A stretch of 64,000 nt of DNA from Oikopleura dioica. Taxonomy: Eukaryota > Chordata > Appendicularia > Copelata > Oikopleuridae. Positions 49,970-60,198 of this stretch are shown here, one piece after another. The notes beneath the pieces were generated by a model, which was not told where the DNA came from, did not search any database, and was given only the letters and a program-made list of their open reading frames with translations. Location: positions 2,240,501 to 2,304,500 of the forward strand of contig OU015568.1 of assembly GCA_907165135.1 (NCBI GenBank). Reading direction: 5' to 3'. The position numbers and the translations under genes were made by a program. The stretch's first letter is position 1, and each line of letters starts with the position of its first letter.

Positions 49970-52250
49970 ATGTCGAAAATCGCGAGTTCTCAAAAAAGTG
50001 TCAAAGAAGAACTGAGTACTTTAGCAGAGAAGTATCCAAAAAGTCATGAAAAGCTTACAGTAAAATGTCATACTGAAGAAGTCATCATCTCTTTCAAAGG
50101 CTAGCTACCTTCTCAATCTTTCCCTAACAATAAGAATTTCAGGGAGCTTCAAGCACTCGATCACATGCTCGGTCCCTGATGAGTATCCAAAACAGCTCCC
50201 AATCTGGTTCAGCGACTCGGAAAATGAGTTCATACAGCAGGTACACTCTAACGCTTACAATCTTTGATTTTTATAGAAAAAAACTTTATTTAAAGGTTAA
50301 AAACTTAGATAACTTCTCCGTTATTTTGATTTTCGACCCAATGAGAGTACACCATCGCTAGAAAATAGAGTTTTTTTCTACAAATAATTTCACAAAAATA
50401 TGCAATAAATGCAATGTTGACTTTGATGGTTGTTACCTTGTCTGCCTGCGTTTCTCACTGTTTCAGTCAAACACGTGACCATGATGATCACGAAAGCGAC
50501 TGGAAACATGTAAGGAACGACCGAAGTGGTGAGGATGAGGGCAAGGTAGAACATGCCAAGTTTCATTGATCGAATACTGTCTTGGCGGAAGCGCTCAATT
50601 TGCGCTTGCTGAGCTGCTTCTTGCATTTCTTCCCGTGAAAATGCCTCCGGAATGTCGATGTTAATTCGGCCATGGTTGAGGTCCTAAACAATGAGTAAAA
50701 AAGTTTTTTAATTCTCTGTTTTACCTCGAGAAAAGCGGTGAAACTATCGACGGATCTTCTCAAATCCGGATGAACTGGATAGTCCTCCGCAGGAGCTCCA
50801 GAAATAAGGGTCGCTCTCGAGTTTTGCCCAGGGAAATAAGGTGGTGGCGCGTCAGCTAATCGAGGGCCAGGATTCACTAGATCTGGGTATAAATCTTCAT
50901 ATTTCGGCGGCGCCGGAGGATCTTTTCAGAGTTTCAATTGAAATCATTTGATTTCATTAAATGATTCTTTTTGCGCATTATTACATATTATTTTGAATTT
51001 TTGATCAATTCAACATCTTCCTTCCTCGCTCATTTTTCAATCCGGACTTCCGAAAAACCAAAAAACCGACCGTGATCGCCTTTTGGCCTTCACTAAACAG
51101 CGCATATTCTAGAATTTCGTATTCAGATGCTGGAAGATCTTCAAGGGCCCAACAATCCAGCATTGAAGTCTTCCTTGTCGAAATCTGTGGATCATATTAT
51201 TGCCACTTTGAACGAAGTTTTCCAGCTCGACATAAGCCCTCTCTTGACTTCTCAGGAGGAAAATTCTTCGAGCTCATTCGAGAGCTTGAAATCAGACGAA
51301 ATGAAAGATCTGTCGTTGTCTGATGATGAGGATGAAGAAGGAGAAACAGACGAAGAATTTGACGATGATGATTTGAATTGGGCGGAAGAGAAGGATGTCA
51401 AAGAAAAAATCGATAAGGACGAAGGTCTGACTGAAGAACAATCTGTCGCGATTGAAAAGATATCGTCCAAAGCAGCGAAGAAGCTAGGACAATTCTCTAG
51501 GCAAGTGTTAGCGTAGTTTTCCATTTTTAAGCGGCTTCTTTAGATCATCAGAAGCATCAGTAGCCGCTTCAGATCGTCTTCTCAAAGAGCTGAAAGCAAT
51601 CTACAAATCTGATTCGCTGAAAGACGGCAAATTCAGTATCGAAATCGTTGAAGACAATATTTATGAATGGAAAGTCGTTCTCGTAGGTTTTCTTTTTCGT
51701 TCTTTCTCGCTTATGCTTTGTTCAGCACGATTTTGAACCGACATCACCACTGGCCAAGGATCTTGCCAAACTGTCCGAGATCAAGAAGGAAAAGATAGGA
51801 GTCGAGCTTCGCTTTCACTTTAGTGCGGATTATCCAGTAAGAATTATTTATTATTCTTGAACTAAATGTCCCTAGTTCGCGCCCCCTTTTGTCCGAGTCG
51901 TCGCACCCGTTCTCTACAAAGGCTACACATTTCCAGGGGGAGCAATGTGTATGGAAATGCTCACCGCCGATGGCTGGTGCCCGGCATATTCCCCCGAAAC
52001 AGTCTGCACTCAGATCGCTGTCTCCCTCGTTCGTGGACGTGGTCGCGTTCAGGAAATCATCAAAAAAGAGTTTGAAGAAACTGCCGGAAAGCCAGCTGAC
52101 ATGAGCGAAGAAGAATACAACGGCCGAAGAATGCTTTTCGTCAGCTCAACTCTCAACAGACCAAAATACACTCTCGAGGCTGCGCGATCTGACTTCCGAA
52201 AAATCAGCATTATGCACAAGAAACATGGCTGGCATCCCGAAAAAAGCTAA
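49970..52250 (+). CDS. UBE2Q: UBE2Q-family ubiquitin-conjugating enzyme
   Basis: An N-terminal RWD-like part is encoded by 49970-50099 and 50143-50241 ([30 protein letters not shown]). After a large intron, exon 51127 to about 51501 gives an acidic linker ([20 protein letters not shown]). The E2 core follows in exons from 51553, 51726 and 51877 to the stop at 52248. The catalytic Cys is in [19 protein letters not shown], in the form typical of UBE2Q, which lacks the usual HPN motif of E2s. The upstream strand [16 protein letters not shown] and the final QEIIKKEF helices also fit. Two introns have GC donors (50100-50142, and the one after 51501). The large intron (50242-51126) contains a complete minus-strand gene. 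It catalyses ubiquitin transfer. Confidence 0.92.
50390..51033 (-). CDS. Nested PPxY-motif membrane protein
   Basis: The gene sits inside the large UBE2Q intron on the opposite strand. A 13-nt first exon (51033-51021, MSEE) joins by a GA-AG intron to 50921 in phase, giving [18 protein letters not shown]. Then come about 65 residues with a second PPPY motif ([15 protein letters not shown]) and, after an intron near 50730-50683, [20 protein letters not shown]. Two adjoining hydrophobic helices follow ([32 protein letters not shown]). The C-terminus is either the read-through end at 50390 or a splice to about 50370. PPxY motifs bind WW domains of NEDD4-type ubiquitin ligases, so an adaptor role is a reasonable inference. 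No named family was recognised. Confidence 0.6.
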
Positions 52251-52628
52251 AAGCTTTATCTATCCATCAAAAGTCCTTCTTCTTAGTCTTCATTTTGTAC
52301 AGTTTATCACTGAAAAATTCTGCTTCTTTCGCGCCCCAGCTATTTGATACTGCTTCGAATGCATTTTTGTTTCGCTCAATTTCAATTTTGAAACGTTCAT
52401 TTATTCAAACACTTATTAAAAGTCCTTCTTTCCTACGATATTATCTATTGTCAATAGACAATTGATGAAATAAGACCATTTCTGCTGCAAATAATAGAAA
52501 ACTGACTTGTCGACTTTTCCCTTAAAAACTTCGCATTTCTGACACATGTTTCAATAAATCACTAAAATCTGCCAATTCTTAAAAGAATTCAGTAAAGTTG
52601 GAACTCCAATTTTCAGAAAGGCTCAAAA
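52251..52628. other. Intergenic; no feature seen
   Basis: AT-rich gap between UBE2Q and TSG101, on the same strand. No exon, RNA gene or repeat was recognised. Confidence 0.35.
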
Positions 52629-54099
52629 ATGGCTGAAATACTGCGGCAGCGTGCTCGGCATTACCCAAACTGCTCAAAAATGGTCAAGCAAGTCGAGAAA
52701 ATGCAGCGCTTCTACAAGGACCTTCAACCTTCGGTCAAAAGATACACACATGACAATGGGCATTCTGAAGACTTGGCGAATCTCAATGGCACCATTCCAG
52801 CGTATTACAAGGGCAAGCAATATAATTTTCCGATCGAAATCTGGCTTTACACGAGTTTTCCCGAGAGTGCACCGCTTGTTTTCGTCCGGCCGACATCTAC
52901 GATGAATATTCGCCAGGGTAGACATGTCGATGCAAATGGAAAGGTATGAAATCCCACACTCACAATAACATTTGATTCCCTATTCTAGGTCTACCTTCCC
53001 TATCTGAATGAGTGGTCCGCATCACGATCAAATCTGAATGGACTTATTGGCGTATTAGCGACTTGTTTTGGCTCTGATCCTCCCGTCGTTGCTCGTTCTT
53101 CAACCGCTCCGCCTGCTCGTCCTCCTCAACCAACCGCATACCCTCCACACTCATCCTCAAGTGCTGGCTATCCCGCTGGACCTCCGTCTAGCGGCGGCTA
53201 CTGGGGCGCTCAGAATAATTCAGGCTATCCTTCTCAGCCACCAAGCTACCCCGTGCCTACAAGTGGTGCTGGCTATCCCCCTAGCAATGGCTACCCACCG
53301 AATAGCAGCGCTGGTGGATATCCACCGCCTGCGTATCCGCCAAGCTCAGGTGCTGGTGGTTATCAGCCTTACCCGCCGTCTTCTGGAGGCTATCCTTCCC
53401 AACCCTCACAAGGTACAAATCAGGAAGTGACCTTTTCCTTCATTTTATCATCTCTTTTCAGGGCCAACACCATATCCTCCAGCTCCAAAAGCTTATGGTG
53501 GGACTCAAGGAAATTCTAATTATGGTCGAAGTGATTCTGATACCATTGCCGAGGACGTGATTCTGATGTCAATCCGAGACTCGACAAATGACATTCTAAA
53601 ACGACGCTTTGCTGACGTCCAGGCTCAGTCAAAGAGCGAAGTGGATACACTCAAGGTATTGAAGCCTTTGATTCTTGTAATTATTGCTTCTTAGAGCACT
53701 GAAAGCGAGCTAAAACATGGCAAATCAAAACTCGATGCAATGATGGGGCAAATTGAAAGCGAAAGAGCTTCCTGCGAGGACGAACTTCGACGATGCCAGA
53801 GAATGGAGGAAGAAATGGACCGAGAACTTCAATCACTCGAGGAGTCGCAAGAAATCAACCCAGAAGAAATCATCACGCCGTCGAATCCAATTTACAAGCA
53901 GATCTTTACACATCACAATAAAGAACAGGTACCTTCTATTCTGTAAGAAAGCGTATAAATGTATTTTAAGGCCATCGAAGACGCAATATATTTCCTGAAT
54001 AAAGCACTTTTGCGAGGCAGTATTGACGCTGATACATTCCTAAGAACCGTCCGTCAGCTTTCACGACAGCAGGTTGATCTTGATCCCCTTCAATCATGA
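52629..54099 (+). CDS. TSG101: TSG101, ESCRT-I subunit (UEV domain)
   Basis: Exon 52629-52945 and the next (about 52989) encode the N-terminal UEV domain (PAYYKGKQYNFPIEIWLY, PLVFVRPTSTMNIRQGRHVD, YLPYLNEWSASRSNL). It has an E2-like fold that lacks a catalytic Cys and in known TSG101 binds ubiquitin and P(T/S)AP peptides. A long Pro/Gly/Ser/Tyr-rich linker follows, with repeated YPPSSG-type units and one PTAYPP. The coiled coil (ESELKHGKSKLDAMMGQIES) and the C-terminal steadiness box (AIEDAIYFLNKALLRGSIDADTFLRTVRQLSRQQ) complete the canonical order. The stop is at 54097. ESCRT-I sorts ubiquitinated cargo at endosomes and takes part in cytokinesis. Six short introns, the last ones near 53656 and 53929. 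Confidence 0.95.
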
Positions 54100-54462
54100 A
54101 AAACCGCTGTTTTAGTTTGAGCATAAAACGATCGTCATCAAAGCCCGAAAACGCGCAAATCTCGCTTGATCGAATTCAAACAAATCTAAACGGAAAATAT
54201 CTCTTCAAAAGATTAATCTTCATATGCCTGTATAATTCGTCTTTACGTTCAATTCTCGTGCAAATACAGTAACAACAAATTATGTCCAAGTGAAAAGATT
54301 CTTACAAAAACCAAGATGAGAAAATATATAACAGAAACTCCTTTCTTCCCTTTTTTGTGCATAAATACGCTTGAATTCTTTTATAAATCGCTTCTTCTGA
54401 TTATTAATGAAAAATATACATCGCTTCACTTTTTATTTTATCAATAACTTCAGGCAGCTCGG
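54100..54462. other. Intergenic; no feature seen
   Basis: AT-rich gap, 3' flank of TSG101 and 5' flank of SREK1. No exon or repeat is supported. Confidence 0.35.
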
Positions 54463-55982
54463 ATGGGGTCGCCAAACGACAGTTATGTGGTGAAAATTGC
54501 GAATTTAGCAATCACCACAAAAGAAGATGATATCCGTCACATGTTTGGATATATCGGTCGCCTGGAGGACTGCCAGATGTATCCTAGAAAGTAAGTGAAG
54601 TCTTCATTGATTGCAGCTTTGATTTTCTAGTGTTTCATTGATGCCAGTCCCGTCCAAAGTCGCTTTTGTCAAGTATAGACATAAACGGGACGCAGCTGTG
54701 GCGCTTCATTTAACAAATTCAATCTTGGTCGACAAGTGTATTCAAGTTATTCCCTGGAGAAATGGTATGACTGCCAAGATTTCTTGATTTAAAAAAATTG
54801 TCTAGATGAAATGCCATCAGAAGCCGTAGCGCTCCAGCAACTTTTCCCTGGAAAAGGATACGGGCAGAATGCGCAAAACAAACCGACCCTCGAAATTTTG
54901 CTGAAAAACGAAGGCTTCGAAGCTGCTCCTGTAAGTATTTTGCCGTTTTCCCTTTCTCATCTTTGTTGCTAGACTATTCCGCCATCAGTGGACATCGAGA
55001 TTCGTGAGCAAATTCAACGAACAATCCATATTCGCGGACTTGACCCTTCCAAGACTACCAATGCTGCCCTTTTGGAGTTCTTTGAAAAATGTGGAGAAGT
55101 GAAGTACTGTACGCTCGCTGGGGAAGGTGATTTTGCTGAAGAATGCGATGTAGGCCTCATCTCTTCTCTACGAAATTTGAAATTATTTTAGGGTTACGTT
55201 GAGTTCTCTGAAATCACAAGTATTATCAACGCGCTCAAACTTGAAGACAAAACAATCAATGAAAAACCATTCACGGTGCGCCTCTTTCACCAAATTGTAG
55301 TTAAATCTTGTTTCAGGTGGAAATGTCTAGATGTGCAATTTTGAAGAGCGCTGTGAAGCCGAAAATGCCCGCTGATGCGGCTATTGAAATCGCTGACGCC
55401 TTAAAAGCGGCCAAAGATGGACGGCTTCCAAGTGGTTTCTTCGGAGAAGCAACTGGCAATCTCGGTAAACAAAGAGCAATATTGACCACTTCTAGCTGCT
55501 TTTTAGATCCCGAGGAGCAAGAGGCTCTTGATGCGAAGAAAAAAGAGCGTCGGGATAAAGAAAGAAAAGAACGAAAACGATCTCGAAGTAGAAAACGCTC
55601 CCGTAGTCGAAAGAGATCTCGAAGCAGAAAGCGTTCCCGAAGCCGCAAGCGTTCCAGAAGTCGAAAGAGATCCAGAAGTCGAAAGCGATCCAGAAGTCGA
55701 GATAGAAAACGACGATCACGAGACCGATCCCGCGAGAGATCGAAAAAGTCGAAACGCTCCAAGAGATCAAGAGTTAGTTTCTACTTCAGTTTCTTTTTCT
55801 AGCTCTATTTTTAGTCGAAGGAAAGAAAACGCGATTCAAGGGAACGATCAAAATCCAAAGAGAACGAAACACGAAGAGAAAAATCGAAGTCGAAATCGAG
55901 AGACCGAGAAATCAAGGAGGAAAAACCTGATTCACCCGCTCGCGAAAAAACTCCTGAGAAACAAGAGACGATGGAAGCTTGA
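54463..55982 (+). CDS. SREK1: SREK1-like SR splicing factor
   Basis: Two RNA-recognition motifs and an RS domain. RRM1: VVKIANLAITTKEDDIRHMF, then KVAFVKYRHKRDAAVALHLTN, matching the SREK1 pattern of LTN + VD + VIPW. RRM2 is in exons from 54974: RTIHIRGLDPSKTTNAALLEF ... GYVEFSEITSIINAL. A conserved linker (MPADAAIEIADALKAAKDGR) precedes a long Arg/Ser domain (from about 55555) with perfect 6-residue RSRKRS periodicity, followed by an Arg/Glu/Lys-rich end at 55980. SREK1 is a nuclear regulator of splice-site choice. Exons: 54463-54590, 54631-54764, 54806-54930, 54974-55148, about 55192-55275, 55318-55464, about 55506-55773 and about 55815-55982. A splice-regulator gene is of note in a genome using GA-AG introns. 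Confidence 0.88.
55580..55702 (+). repeat. Tandem 18-bp units coding RSRKRS
   Basis: Within the SREK1 RS domain the DNA repeats with 18-bp period (variants of CGAAGTAGAAAGCGATCC) about seven times. Third-position differences show drift between copies. Length variation between alleles is expected. Confidence 0.8.
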
Positions 55983-56238
55983 GAAGCTAAAATTAGCTTA
56001 TTAGAGATAATTCTTTAGGCACTGTCTTATCACCGCCACTTTCACATCGTAATAAATGTCGAAAACCATCATCCCTTATTTATGGAAAAACAATCATGAA
56101 ATGGTTGTTTTTGTTTCCTTTGGCGAGTTATTTCAAATAACTTATTTGCAGAGCATCGCTAACGAAGATGTTTATGTATCGCACATTTCTCTTATTGCAG
56201 GCATAGGAAATAACAACCAAACCGTTTATCGAGAGGAA

Positions 56239-57506
56239 ATGAAATTCAGGCTTCTTTTTATCCTTTGGTTTTGCGATGGGAGCAATGCCTACGACAGGAG
56301 CAAAGATAATGAGGGCTCGGCTGATAATGGTGTTTTTATGAATGAGTACATCGTAACTGCGACCGACCTAGGAATGGAACTATTTGGAAGCATATTTTGA
56401 ATATAATTTAAGGGTAATGGTATACATCGGCGCGGCGCCGCTCGCTCGATCTGCGCTCCGCAAGAACCTATTTCTCACGAAGCCATAAAATCTGAACGGA
56501 TCGAGATTTTTTCGAGATTTAAACAGATTCGGAATCCTCAAAGTCTCTTCTATAAACTGATCGAAAATTAAAAAAATTTTCAAAGAGGAACAATGTGAAA
56601 AGTGCCAGTTTCCTTCAAATGACATTTTCTCCATCATTTCTCATCCAAATTTTTTTAAAATTAGACTGTCTTGTAGAGAATCGTCAGCTCTACAATTCCT
56701 GTGTTTCGGATTTTTCATTTGGGCTTTCAAAAATTATGTGCGCTCTTTTGAAAAGAGAGTTATTCTCGCCCGCGCCTCTCCGCTTCCTATTTCTCGCGGC
56801 GCGCTCCCGCTGCGCTCTTTACAAATTGCGATGTAAAATTAATGAAAGCTTAAAACAAAAATCTGAAACACAGGAATTGTAGAGCTGACGATTCTCTACA
56901 AGACAGTCTAATTTTAAAAAATTTGGATGAGAAATGATGGAGAAAATGTCATTTGAAGGAAACTGGCACTTTTCACATTGTTCCTCTTTGAAAATTGTTT
57001 TAATTTTCGATCAGTTTATAGAAGAGACTTTGAGGATTCCGAATCTGTTAAAATCTCGTAAAAATCTCGATCCGTTCATATTTTACGGCCTCGTGAGAAA
57101 TAGTTTCTTGTGGAGCGCGGATCGAGCCTGCGGCGCCGCGCCGATGTATACCATTACCCTTAACCTGATTTTGAGAAATAATTTATTTCAAATAAGTAAT
57201 CTATTATAATGCAATTTGCCTTTTTAGTTCAAAATCCCAACTTCGAGTACAGAACACTTATGATGTTCCATTACAGACTACGACGACGATTGTTCTTTCA
57301 ACATTGCCCTTCAAAATGAGTATAAAAAAGCGTTCTGCGACCCCTTTGCCTCTTTTTGTTTTGCTAAATTTCCATTCAAATACTTGGAGGGACAATGCCA
57401 GGAGGAGAAAACACAACAAAATGATCCTATAACAATATTATTCGAGTCAGAATCAGAAGAAGAGGAGGAAATCAAGGAAATTTTTGATAAATTTAATGAT
57501 TCATAA
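56239..57506 (+). CDS. Small secreted acidic Cys-containing protein, interrupted by an intronic element
   Basis: Exon 56239-56329 encodes a signal peptide (MKFRLLFILWFCDGSNAYD) and a short acidic stretch. It joins in phase (G/AC) to 57277-57506, which encodes DYDDDCSFNIALQNEYKK, FCDPFASFCFAKFPF and a Glu-rich tail ending EIFDKFNDS; 106 residues in all. The 947-bp intron is far larger than its neighbours because it contains a 748-bp foldback element. The last residues could splice instead by a GA donor into the Ser/Thr-rich gene at 57580 (acceptor at 57576). That would make one secreted mucin: signal peptide, Cys part, mucin part, membrane part. Unrecognised family. Confidence 0.55.
56412..57159. 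mobile_element. piggyBac-like foldback MITE (748 bp) with TTAA target duplication
   Basis: Both ends are flanked by TTAA (56408-56411 and 57160-57163). The termini read GGGTAATGGTATACATCGGC at the left, and the same in reverse complement at the right. Arms of more than 250 bp are inverted copies. Both arms carry a matching 70-80 codon open frame in mirror image (beginning MMEKMSFEGNWHFSHCSS at 56637 minus and 56934 plus). This is a by-product of arm symmetry and has no transposase motifs. TTAA targets with GGG/CCC termini are the signature of piggyBac-type transposition. The arms differ at scattered positions, so the element is not brand new. Confidence 0.82.
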
Positions 57507-57579
57507 ACGTTTAGAACTCGATAATCGTTATCCTTGATACTGTTTAAGATCTTGCTATAATATCAAATTTAAATAGAAA

Positions 57580-58475
57580 ATGATCGAAGAAAGTTTCGAG
57601 GATGCTCGTGAGAATAACGAGATTGACAAGCGAATTCGAGAGAAGCTTGTGATAAAAATTGAAACATTTAACTATGTTCCCGTTGATTCGACAACAACCT
57701 CGACCAGTTCTACTACTTCCACTACTACAATAACTACAACTACTACTACCACTGCTTCTACTTCTACTACTACTTCTTCGACTACTTCCACTACTTCTAC
57801 TACTTCTACTATTACTTCGACTACTACTTCTTCTACTACTGCTTCGACTACTACTTCGACAACTACTACAAAAACAACAACAACATCAACAACGACTACA
57901 ACTACTACTTCATCTACGTCTACAATCATAAGTTCGACTACTAGTTCTACTTCTATAATAACCTCCACTTCAACAACTTCAACGACACTTTCAACGACAT
58001 CTTTGACCACGAGTTCAACTTCCAAAATAACAGAATCAACAACTTCCACCACCTCAAGTACAGAATCGACAATAACTACAGACAAAACAACAATTTCTAC
58101 AGAAAACCCAACTGAAATAACAACTACAACAAGATCAGCTTCCAATCCAGAAGACGATTCTCTTTCCATCATTGAAATCATCCTCCTTGCGATATTCAGC
58201 TTTGTCGCTTTTACGGCAGTTGTCTTGCCTCCCCTGACTTGCTTTTCAAAGAAGAATTTAGCTCAGTTTGCAACTTTTTATTTTACTGGTATTTTAATAG
58301 AACAATTTGTTATTGGTTTCAAACATAACATATTTTAGTTTTGATTGCCGTCGCTCTGACTGGGACACAACTTGGATTCTATGTTACTGATAAATTCGAT
58401 GATAACACATTTTACGGATCTTTTGGTCTCACGATTTTCTTTGCAATCTCATCCTCTATCGCAGTCATGAAATAA
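57580..58475 (+). CDS. Ser/Thr-rich mucin-like membrane protein
   Basis: Exon 57580 to about 58288 and exon 58336-58475 join in phase 1. The start region is charged (FEDARENNEIDKRIREKL). About 150 residues of almost only Thr and Ser follow (57694-58140), suited to dense O-glycosylation. The C-terminus has three hydrophobic segments (SIIEIILLAIFSFVAFTAVVL, VLIAVALTGTQLGFYVT, YGSFGLTIFFAISSSIAVM). There is no signal peptide at this start, and an acceptor (TTTAAATAG) lies just upstream. The true N-terminus may therefore come from the secreted gene at 56239. Family unrecognised. Confidence 0.6.
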
Positions 58476-58540
58476 AGACCTTGAGCACTAAATATTTTTA
58501 TTTTTGAAGATACGGATTCAGACTAGAATTTCTTTGCTTG

Positions 58541-59749
58541 TCATTGTTGATGAATGCAAATAACGCTGAGTCTGAAATTCAAATGACTAAGCAAATTTCG
58601 AAGGAATAATACATACTCGGCAAAATTTTTCTGGACATAGAACTCGTCATTGAAAACGTAGTAAGAAATCCCACTGACAAAAGAAGGCTCGCCTCTACAC
58701 CAGTGGAAGCCTTGTTCTTCTGCATCAAAACTTCTCGCATCAGCAGCGACAAATCTTCCGTGAGCGAATAAAAGATCCCGATCGAGATGGTATTCTACAA
58801 TGTACGATTTTCCTTTTTCATGAAAATCCCAAAGATGGTAATTTTTCAGAAAGGTGTAGTTCAAATTAAGAATATCGCAGGTAACATCGTTATTATGGTG
58901 AATTATCACTCGTCCTTCCGAATCGTAAACTTGATTTTTACAGACATACTACGGTAAAAGCAACAATTTGAATGAAAGTAAATGCTCACCTCATAATTCA
59001 ACGCCTTGCTGAAAAGCCAAGAAAGATAGACGCAGTCTTTTCCGCTATCTGAAAATGCAACTTGAACGGATTTCTTCTTCTTTTCAGAGACTTCTTCCTT
59101 GATCTCAATTGGTATTCCAGAGTTGTTGGCCAAATTGTTAACATCGGTTGAAAGCCAAAAATTTTTTTGCTTGTATTTATAAAGAAAACTTTCATTTTTA
59201 TAAGAAAATTTTGTCCAAGGAAGTGTGGCATTCAACCTTTTGCATTTTTCTTGAGCTTCTTCTTGGAATGACCATTCACGAAAAATTGAAGCATTGAAAA
59301 CTCAAATCAAACGTTTTGTTTAAAAATGTATCGAGAAAATTACCTTTGCCTTCGATCAGGGTTCGAAATTGGGCGAAAAAATCGGTAGGCTAGGCTTGGG
59401 TAGGCAAAGCGAATTTTTAAAAAGCTAGGCGAAATTCGCCTAGCCTAGCCTACCTTTTCAGGCTTATTCGCTTAGGCGATTTCGAACCATGCCTTCGATT
59501 ATCACCTCGGTTTTTTCATACTCGGGGATCTGGATTTCAATGTGCTGTCTAATCAAAGGTCTGCTCGTCGGCACAGTATAGTCTATACTTTCTCCCTCAT
59601 CTCTCTGTTCTTCTAGCAACATTGTTGTTAGATAATAGGCAGCCGCCGATCTGAAAATGATGAAAAAGTAAAAAAAGAAATAATTACATAAGTGCTAGAA
59701 CGCCGAGAAGGCCGATTAGCTTTGAAAATTTGCTGCCAAAAATCATCAT
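58541..59749 (-). CDS. Type II membrane C-type lectin-like protein, exon hit by a MITE
   Basis: The start at 59749 gives a short basic N-terminus and a membrane anchor (KLIGLLGVLALISAAAYYLT, after joining 59749 to about 59697 with 59650 in phase). A stalk exon runs 59650-59493 (ESIDYTVPTSRPLIRQHIEI). The lectin-like part follows: WSFQEEAQEKCKRLNATLPW, a Trp/Cys helix typical of the C-type lectin fold, and DSGKDCVYLSWLFSKALN with YVCKNQVYD at its end. A further Cys-containing extension (VTCDILNLNYTFLKN, GFHWCRGEPSF) ends at 58541. No EPN/QPD-WND sugar-binding motif is seen, so carbohydrate binding is doubtful. A 135-bp hAT-like MITE lies in the stalk exon; unless spliced out it introduces a stop after about 10 codons. 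Exact removal by a GC-AG intron is possible. Confidence 0.65.
59357..59491. mobile_element. hAT-like MITE (135 bp) inserted in a coding exon
   Basis: The termini are CAGGGTTCGAAAT at the left and the reverse complement of CATGGTTCGAAAT at the right. The flanking 8-bp direct repeats are CCTTCGAT (59349-59356 and 59492-59499). The centre is rich in CCTAGC/GCTAGG palindromes (GCTAGGCGAAATTCGCCTAGC). Without the element and one repeat copy, the minus strand reads a continuous exon ATAATCGAAGGCAAAG up to a GTAATT donor. The duplicated target supplies an AG in front of the resumed exon, so splicing as GC...AG would remove it exactly. Confidence 0.85.
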
Positions 59750-60198
59750 TTTTTTTAATTCTAGCAATGTTGCCTGAAACAATGAGCATATAAAATTGAA
59801 AAGAGAGAATTTGATGATTGAGTTCCTCTCAGGCGTAAATATGTTTAAATGTTTATTGATTTATTTGACGAGAAATACTGAGAGCCTTTCGTGAAGAATT
59901 TTAAAATTGGCCAAATATAATCAGCATCTCTTGAGAATCGATTCAACCCAAAATTCAAACAGCGATATTTTATGCTTGAAAATGAATTTTGTTTGAATTG
60001 CACTGGAGCATTTCCTGAGCTATAAATCTCATTGATACAACGGCGGTAAATCTCAGCCGTTCTTTGAAAAGGGCGTCGGAATAATGGTTATGAAAAAGTA
60101 ATAAAACGCCTTGAATCATTTTCTCGAGACACCTGCTCCAGAACACACTCAGAATTTTCGTCAGAATTTGAAGAGACGGATCTTTAAAAAGTCAAATA
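59750..60198. other. Intergenic between divergent lectin and EF-hand genes
   Basis: AT-rich shared upstream region, probably with both promoters. No exon or repeat stands out. Confidence 0.35.

Noticed and set aside
55313-55770. Minus-strand Leu/Arg/Phe-rich frames opposite the SREK1 RS domain
   Set aside because: Low-complexity shadow of the RS repeat with no independent evidence.
56380-57209. Two similar 85-91 residue open frames in opposite orientation
   Set aside because: They are the two inverted arms of the TTAA-flanked element; the similarity is arm symmetry, not a gene pair.
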